NCBI GenBank assembly: GCA_963575745.1 | Contig: CAUYUJ010016150.1 | Span: forward strand, 172,490-192,489 | Direction: 5' to 3' | DNA length: 20,000 nucleotides | From: Prorocentrum cordatum | Taxonomy: Eukaryota; Sar; Dinophyceae; Prorocentrales; Prorocentraceae | Shown here: in pieces, positions 15,361 to 20,000 of the stretch | Numbering within the stretch: position 1 is the stretch's first letter | How the letters are laid out: every line of letters begins with the position of its first letter | Notes under the pieces: model-generated | What the model saw: only the letters and a program-made list of their open reading frames with translations | What the model was told of the DNA's origin: nothing | Database searches by the model: none | Position numbers and translations under genes: made by a program

Positions 15361-16548
15361 GCAGATTGTGAGGATGTCTCAGGCGGGGCGCTGGTTTCAG
15401 CACCCCTAAGGGGAGCCGCCAGGGGTGGTTGCACGGGCTCGTTCGCGGCCATTTTGTGGGGATGTCTCAGGCGGTTTGCTTGTTTCTGGGCCCAACATCC
15501 TTCGCTTGGAGAGCAGATTGTGAGGATGTCTCAGGCGGGGCGCTGGTTTCAGCACCCCTAAGGGGAGCCGCCAGGGGTGGTTGCACGGGCTCGTTCGCGG
15601 CCATTTTGTGGGGATGTCTCAGGCGGTTTGCTGTTTCTGGGCCCAACATCCTTCGCTTTCGGAGCAGATTTGGAGGATGTCTCGAGCGAGGCGCTCATTT
15701 CAGCACCCCTAAGGGGAGCCGCCAGGGGTGGTTGCACGGGCTCGTTCGCGGCCATTTTGTGGGGATGTCTCAGGCGGTTTGCCTGTTTCTGGCCCAACAT
15801 CCTTCGCTTTCGGAGCAGATTTGGAGGATGTCTCGAGCGAGGCGCTCATTTCAGCACCCCTAAGGGGAGCCGCCAGGGGTGGTTGCACGGGCTCGTTCGC
15901 GGCCATTTTGTGGGGATGTCTCAGGCGGTTTGCTTGTTTCTGGGCCCAACATCCTTCGCTTGGAGAGCAGATTGTGAGGATGTCTCAGGCGGGGCGCTGG
16001 TTTCAGCACCCCTAAGGGGAGCCGCCAGGGGTGGTTGCACGGGCTCGTTCGCGCCATTTTGTGGGATGTCTCAGGCGGTTTGCTTGTTTCTGGGCCCAAC
16101 ATCCTTCGCTTGGAGAGCAGATTGTGAGGATGTCTCAGGCGGGGCGCTGGTTTCAGCACCCCTAAGGGGAGCCGCCAGGGGTGGTTGCACGGGCTCGTTC
16201 GCGGCCATTTTGTGGGGATGTCTCAGGCGGTTTGCTTGTTTCTGGGCCCAACATCCTTCGCTTGGAGAGCAGATTGTGAGGATGTCTCAGGCGGGGCGCT
16301 GGTTTCAGCACCCCTAAGGGGAGCCGCCAGGGGTGGTTGCACGGGCTCGTTCGCGGCCATTTTGTGGGGATGTCTCCGGCGGTTTGCCTGTTTCCGGGCT
16401 CCAACATCCTTCGCTTGGAGAGCAGATTGTGAGGATGTCTCAGGCGGGGCGCTGGTTTCAGCACCCCTAAGGGGAGCCGCCAGGGGTGGTTGCACGGGCT
16501 CGTTCGCGGCCATTTTGTGGGGATGTCTCAGGCGGTTTGCTTGTTTCT
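15361..16548 (+). repeat. Satellite array, about 7.8 copies of a 150-153 bp unit
   Basis: Copies start (at GCAGATT) at about 15361, 15513, 15664, 15815, 15967, 16117, 16269 and 16422; the last is cut at about 16548. Copies 3 and 4 form a subtype (CGGAGCAGATTTGGAGG, TCTCGAGCGAGGCGCTCATT) distinct from the others (GAGAGCAGATTGTGAGG, TCTCAGGCGGGGCGCTGG). Each unit holds two copies of GGATGTCTCAGGCGG, about 85-95 bp apart, so it seems to be an ancient dimer. ATTGTGAGGATGTCTCAGGC is close to the R unit at 1.7-3.0 kb. Open frames across it shift with unit-length changes and are not genes. Confidence 0.96.
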
Positions 16549-17034
16549 CGTGGCACTATCCTCCAACATGACATGCACTTATGGCATTGTGTGGCTAAAC
16601 GCTCGTCTTACATATCCCACTGCCAACTATCCTACAACATATGCACATGTGGGAAGCTCCAAAGCTACCACGGGCTGAAAAGGGGAAGGCCGGGCAGCTG
16701 AGGAGGGGGGATGAAGAGGAAGAGGCTCGCATTCAACCATACTCAAAGCTCACTCTGACTCATACGCAATCACTCGCATTAGGGGTCACTCGTCTTCGTC
16801 GGCCCTGTCGCCCACGTGGACGCGCTATTGTAGTCGACCGCTCGTGAACAGACGCTCGCCACGGCATGACATAAAACATGAAATGCACATATGGGGAGCT
16901 CCACGCAGTGAGTAATTTCCCCGGGGCGTTTTTGGGCCCCGCGGCCATCATGACAGAGACCAGGGCGAACAAGAGTTGCCCCCAGGAGAAAAAGAAAGGA
17001 AAGGAGGCGGAGCAGAAGAAGAAGCAGGGCGAAT
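16549..17034. other. No supported gene
   Basis: Less repetitive sequence after the satellite. A short imperfect duplication is visible: ATATGCACATGTGGGAAGCTCC near 16637-16660 against ATGCACATATGGGGAGCTCC near 16882-16901, each preceded by ACATGACAT/GCATGACAT words. An ACTCA-rich patch at about 16735-16790 echoes the 16-bp minisatellite. Confidence 0.55.
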
Positions 17035-17165
17035 GAGCAGGAGGAGGAGGAGGAGGAGGAGGAGGAGAAGGGGGGAGGAGGAGGAGGAGGAGAGGGAGAA
17101 GGAGGAGGAGGAGGAGGAGGAGGAGGAGGGGGGAGGAGGGGGTGGAGGAGGAGGAGGAGGAGGAC
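17035..17165. repeat. (GGA)n / GAA polypurine tract
   Basis: Continuous purine run on the plus strand with GGA as the main unit. Frames through it are homopolymeric. Confidence 0.94.
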
Positions 17166-17319
17166 CAGAGCGATTGGAAAGCAGGGAACGGGGGGAGACA
17201 AACATCCAGAGGGGCCTCCAGGAAAACAGTGCGACGGCCTCGCCGTGCTCGGCCTCCGGGAGGATTCGTTTTTCGAACTCCGGGGCCGAAGCAAAAAAAA
17301 AAATGCAGGACGATAAGCG

Positions 17320-17460
17320 AGGTCTGGGGGGGAGCGGCGGGGGAGGGAGAGAGGGAGGGAGGGGGGGGGAGAGAGGGAGGGGAGAGAGGGAGGGGAGACA
17401 GGGAGGGAGGGAGCGGAGGGGAGAGAGGGAGGGAGGGGGGGGGAGGGGGGAAGGGGGGAT
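17320..17460. repeat. G-rich polypurine tract GGGAGAGAGGGAGGG
   Basis: Runs of three or more G separated by short A/GA spacers recur many times on the plus strand. This satisfies the G-quadruplex pattern (four or more G-runs with short loops) repeatedly. No gene is supported. An A11 run lies upstream at 17291-17301. Confidence 0.9.
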
Positions 17461-17485
17461 CGAGGAGATGCGGAGAGGAGGCTGG

Positions 17486-17487
<2 letters not shown>

Positions 17488-17535
<48 letters not shown>
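17488..17535. repeat. (CAG)n trinucleotide repeat
   Basis: About 14 CAG/GCA triplets are followed by GAGCAGGAGCAG. The tract lies inside open frames but without surrounding protein-like sequence, so a poly-Gln gene is not supported. Confidence 0.95.
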
Positions 17536-17635
17536 CAGGAGCAGAAGGAGCCGGTGGGGGGCGGAGGAGTGATGGCGAGGAGATCGATCGCCCTCCAGTC
17601 GGTGGGGCCCAGGCTCGCCCCGCCGACCTGTCGAC

Positions 17636-17775
17636 AACGGCGGCGGCGGCGGCGTCGACGACGGTGGCGACGACGACGATGGCAGCGACGGCGACGACGA
17701 CGACGACGGCAGCGACCGCGACGGCGACGACAACGACGGTGGCGGCGACGGCGACGACGATGGCGGCGGCGACAG
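17636..17775. repeat. Degenerate (GAC/GGC)n microsatellite
   Basis: GGCGGC, GACGAC, GTGGCG and GCAGCG triplets in phase. It is more diverged than the tract at 17994. The 218 bases between the two tracts (17776-17993) have no recognisable gene. Confidence 0.92.
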
Positions 17776-17992
17776 TGGCGACTCCAGACCTCCGAGGTGC
17801 TGATCTGTCTCTGCACGGGGCCCCTGGAGCTCTGGACCCTTACCCAGGACCAGCGCTTCGTCCCGATTCGCTGCCTGACGGCCTCAGGGCCCTGCAAGGG
17901 CCCGCAGGCGCCGCGAGAGCGACGACGAACCTCCGCCCTGGTCTTGCCAGCGCGTCGGAGGTCTGGGACGGCGGAGGCGACGCTGGCAGCGG

Positions 17993-17993
<1 letters not shown>

Positions 17994-18066
<73 letters not shown>

Positions 18067-18068
18067 AG

Positions 18069-18127
<59 letters not shown>

Positions 18128-18130
18128 TCG
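17994..18130. repeat. (GAC)n followed by (GGCGAC)n
   Basis: About 20 GAC triplets are followed by about ten GGCGAC hexamers, the same order as at 14021-14326. Frames are homopolymeric. Confidence 0.96.
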
Positions 18131-18529
18131 ATGGCGGCGGCGACCGGCTGCGGCGGCGCGCTGCTGAGGCCAGGACCCTGCCGGGAGGCCCTGGGCCCGC
18201 CCTGGGGGGCCCAGGGCCCGGCCTGCCCGGGCCGTCGGCTGGGCCAGCCCTGCCTGGCGCAGGACGCCTGCCACGGGGGATCAAGGGTCGGGGAAGAAGA
18301 AGGGATCGAGGATCGAGGGGGAGGAGCAGGAGAAGGAGCAGAGTGGACCCAGGATCCGTCAGCGGTGATACAATACACCCTCCCACCCAGGTGCTACTCC
18401 TTGGAAGACCAGCGCCCCTGTGGGCTTGCCATTCCGGCGAAGGCCCTGGTTTGAATGGGAGCTGTCCTGCATCAGTTTAGCTGTCCATGTTTTTGGAATG
18501 CGAGGAGATATAGGATCATCAAGGCGAAG
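18131..18529. other. No supported gene
   Basis: GC-rich sequence with local GGGCCC/CCTGGG self-complementarity at about 18185-18245. Open frames are continuations of microsatellite frames and carry no domain. Confidence 0.55.
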
Positions 18530-18630
18530 GAAGTGCCCAGCGAGAGCCCCGGCTGAAGAGGAAACGGCCCTCATGAGTTGGACACTCATGGCCATGATTT
18601 CCAATGAAGTGTCAAGCGAGAGACCGATGT
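18530..18630 (+). repeat. Two isolated R-like units
   Basis: GAAGTGCCCAGCGAGAGCCC at 18530-18549 and GAAGTGTCAAGCGAGAGACC at 18606-18625 match the R core GAAGTCYCAAGCGAGAGCGC. Weaker traces (GGAAGACGTCTCGCC, GAGGCGAGAGCCAC, AAGGCGAGAGGCAC) continue to about 18850. This places the R family at both ends of the window. Confidence 0.65.
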
Positions 18631-18639
18631 TTTACATGC

Positions 18640-19008
18640 CCCATCCTCCATCCTTAGAGAAGCTGCGCGGTGTGCTGAGGCGGGCGTCGAATTTGGAAGA
18701 CGTCTCGCCATCCATCCACATGTTGACAACTTGTAAGGCGAGTGCGCCAGGCGCTGAGGCGAGAGCCACAGTATAAGAATGGCCTACGCTCCATCATGTA
18801 TAGTTGCTGGTGGCCGTAGATTCTGTGCTAAGCTGTGATAAGGCGAGAGGCACATAATGAACGAGGCACGCCCTCCAGATCTGCCTGGAGGAGTTGTCAG
18901 ACGAAGCTCTCAGCCCGCCCTATCAGCATCTCTGGCGGTGCGACGAGGAGCACCTTTTTATCAAGAATCGGGTTGGGGGCGGGGCTCAGGGTAAGGCTCG
19001 GGCCAGAA
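18640..19008. other. No supported gene
   Basis: Mixed-composition sequence with weak R-like remnants. A frame of about 40 codons before the purine tract (about 18863-18985) reads LQICLEELSDEALSPPYQHL and looks slightly protein-like. It opens after a TGA, has no ATG near its start and matches nothing I recognise. Confidence 0.5.
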
Positions 19009-19310
19009 ATCGAGAGGAGGAGAAGGAGGAGGAGCAGGAAGGGGAGGGAAGGAAGAGGAGGACGAGAAGGGGGAGGAACAGAGCTAGAGGAGGAGGAGGA
19101 GGAGGAGGAGGAGGAGGATGAAGCGAAGGAGAAGGAGAAGCAGGAGGAGGAGGGTGAGTAGGAGGTGGAGTAGGAGGAGCAGGAGGAGGGGAAGAGGGAG
19201 GAGAAGGACAGGGAGGCGGGGAGGAGAGGGAGGAAAAGGAGGATAGGGGGCTAGGAGATCCAAGTGGAGGGGAAGGAGGGGGGCGGGGTGAGGAGAGGGG
19301 GTAAGGGGTT
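19009..19310. repeat. GGA/GAA polypurine tract
   Basis: About 300 bp of GGA, GAAG and GGGG purine sequence with rare T or C interruptions. Frames encode only Glu/Gly/Arg runs (Pro/Ser/Leu on the minus strand). Confidence 0.92.
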
Positions 19311-19327
19311 GACGATGATGACTGTGG

Positions 19328-19401
<74 letters not shown>

Positions 19402-19420
19402 CTGACGATGATGACGATGA
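19311..19420. repeat. (GAT)n trinucleotide microsatellite
   Basis: Nearly pure GAT/ATG run, the cleanest part of a longer GAT-family block. Confidence 0.97.
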
Positions 19421-19915
19421 TGATATGATGACGACGAGGAGGAGGAGGTGGAGGAGGAGGACGGTGGTGAGGATGGTGATAATGATGAGGATGAGCATGA
19501 TGTTGATGCTGAGGTTAATGCTGGTCCGTCTGTCGCTGCGGATGATGGTGATCATGATGATGACGATGATGATGGTGATGATGGTGGTTGAGGTGGTGGT
19601 GGTGGTGGTGGCGGTAATGATGATGATGGTGATGATGATGGTGATGACGCGATGGTGGTGATGATGATGGTGGTGGTTTTGATGATGGTGATGATGATGG
19701 TGGTGATGGTGTTCATGGTGATGGCGATGGGTGATGGTGATGACGGCGGTGATGGTGATCATAATAAAGGATATGCATGATGATATTGATCCCAATAGCC
19801 TACTAGCGGGCTTGCTGCTCACGATGTTCATAATGATGGTGGTGATGAAGAGGATAGATATGCTGAGGGTGGTGATGACGATGGTGGCGACGATGACAAT
19901 GATGATGGTGATGAC
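19421..19915. repeat. Degenerate GAT/GGT repeat block
   Basis: GATGATGGT, GGTGGT and GATGACGAT words continue with increasing divergence to about 19915. Met/Asp/Val or His/Ile/Thr-rich frames here are by-products of the repeat. The last 85 bases of the window have no recognisable feature. Confidence 0.9.
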
Positions 19916-20000
19916 GGTGCTGATTTGTAGACGACCACATGAGGGCCCTGCGCATGAAGCATAGCGCGAAGGCTATACGATTCAAATTTGTCGTGGCATG

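Noticed and set aside
15445-15465. Possible dinoflagellate spliced-leader relic: GGCCATTTTGTGG in each satellite unit
   Set aside because: Only nine bases (GCCATTTTG) match the spliced-leader sequence as I remember it. The flanks differ and no splice donor follows, so chance is likelier.
15061-16571. Open frames over the 16-bp and 151-bp tandem arrays
   Set aside because: The frames are maintained by repetition; unit lengths vary (150, 151, 152 and 153 bp), which would shift any protein frame, and both strands are open.
17488-17535. Coding poly-glutamine tract
   Set aside because: The (CAG)n run is not surrounded by protein-like sequence in any frame; its neighbours are polypurine and (GAC)n tracts.
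16779-18386. 535-codon minus-strand frame
   Set aside because: It consists of translated (TCC)n, (CTG)n and (GTC)n tracts joined by low-complexity Pro/Ser/Arg sequence. No domain and no plausible start context.
18863-18985. Short protein-like frame (LQICLEELSDEALSPPYQHL...)
   Set aside because: It is only about 40 codons before running into a purine microsatellite, with a TGA upstream and no ATG near its start. I recognise no family.

Overview
The window looks like repeat-dominated, GC-rich nuclear DNA of a eukaryotic protist. A dinoflagellate or close alveolate relative is my best guess. The only convincing protein-coding content is one non-LTR (LINE-type) retrotransposon on the minus strand, about 8.55-13.47 kb. 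Its endonuclease, FVDD-type reverse transcriptase, RNase H and Cys-rich segments resemble LINEs known from dinoflagellate genomes. I see no host gene, tRNA, rRNA, CRISPR array or bacterial-type operon. The organism call rests on the retroelement style and the microsatellite load and should be held loosely.

Left part (1-5.1 kb): after a (GT)n tract, a 53-bp repeat and a (GGA)n tract comes a composite repeat landscape. Four recurring blocks can be read. A is about 130 bp and bounded by (GTT)n/(AAC)n. B is about 350-375 bp. M is a minisatellite built on GGGGCCACGAAGGGC. R is a tandem unit of about 42 bp containing GAGGAAGTC..GCGAGAGCGCGATT. They occur in the order B-M-R-A twice on the plus strand and B-R-A twice on the minus strand, facing each other near 3.1-3.4 kb. 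In the minus orientation of block A there are sequences resembling RNA polymerase III A and B boxes, so A may be a tRNA-derived SINE or a decayed relative.

Middle part (5.1-8.5 kb): mostly non-coding. It holds a cluster of 15-bp near-palindromes (5984-6120), a palindrome-bearing minisatellite (6493-6800), three copies of a block C with one inverted, and a compact 189-bp element with 41-bp terminal inverted repeats flanked by a TGGGT direct repeat (7730-7918). That element is a good candidate for a miniature inverted-repeat transposon.

Retrotransposon (8.55-13.47 kb, minus strand): a 5'-truncated endonuclease ORF overlaps the RT/RNase H ORF in the -1 frame. The RT/RNase H ORF ends at a TAA directly before an in-frame Cys-Cys-His-Cys tail that looks like the element's real C-terminus. 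The copy therefore appears recently active but damaged.

Right part (13.5-20 kb): large (GAC)n, (GGCGAC)n, (GGA)n, (CAG)n and (GAT)n microsatellites, an 85-90 bp duplication, a 16-bp minisatellite (15.04-15.35 kb) and an eight-copy satellite of about 151 bp (15.36-16.55 kb) whose unit contains R-like sequence. Long open frames through these microsatellites are by-products of triplet repeats and are not called as genes.
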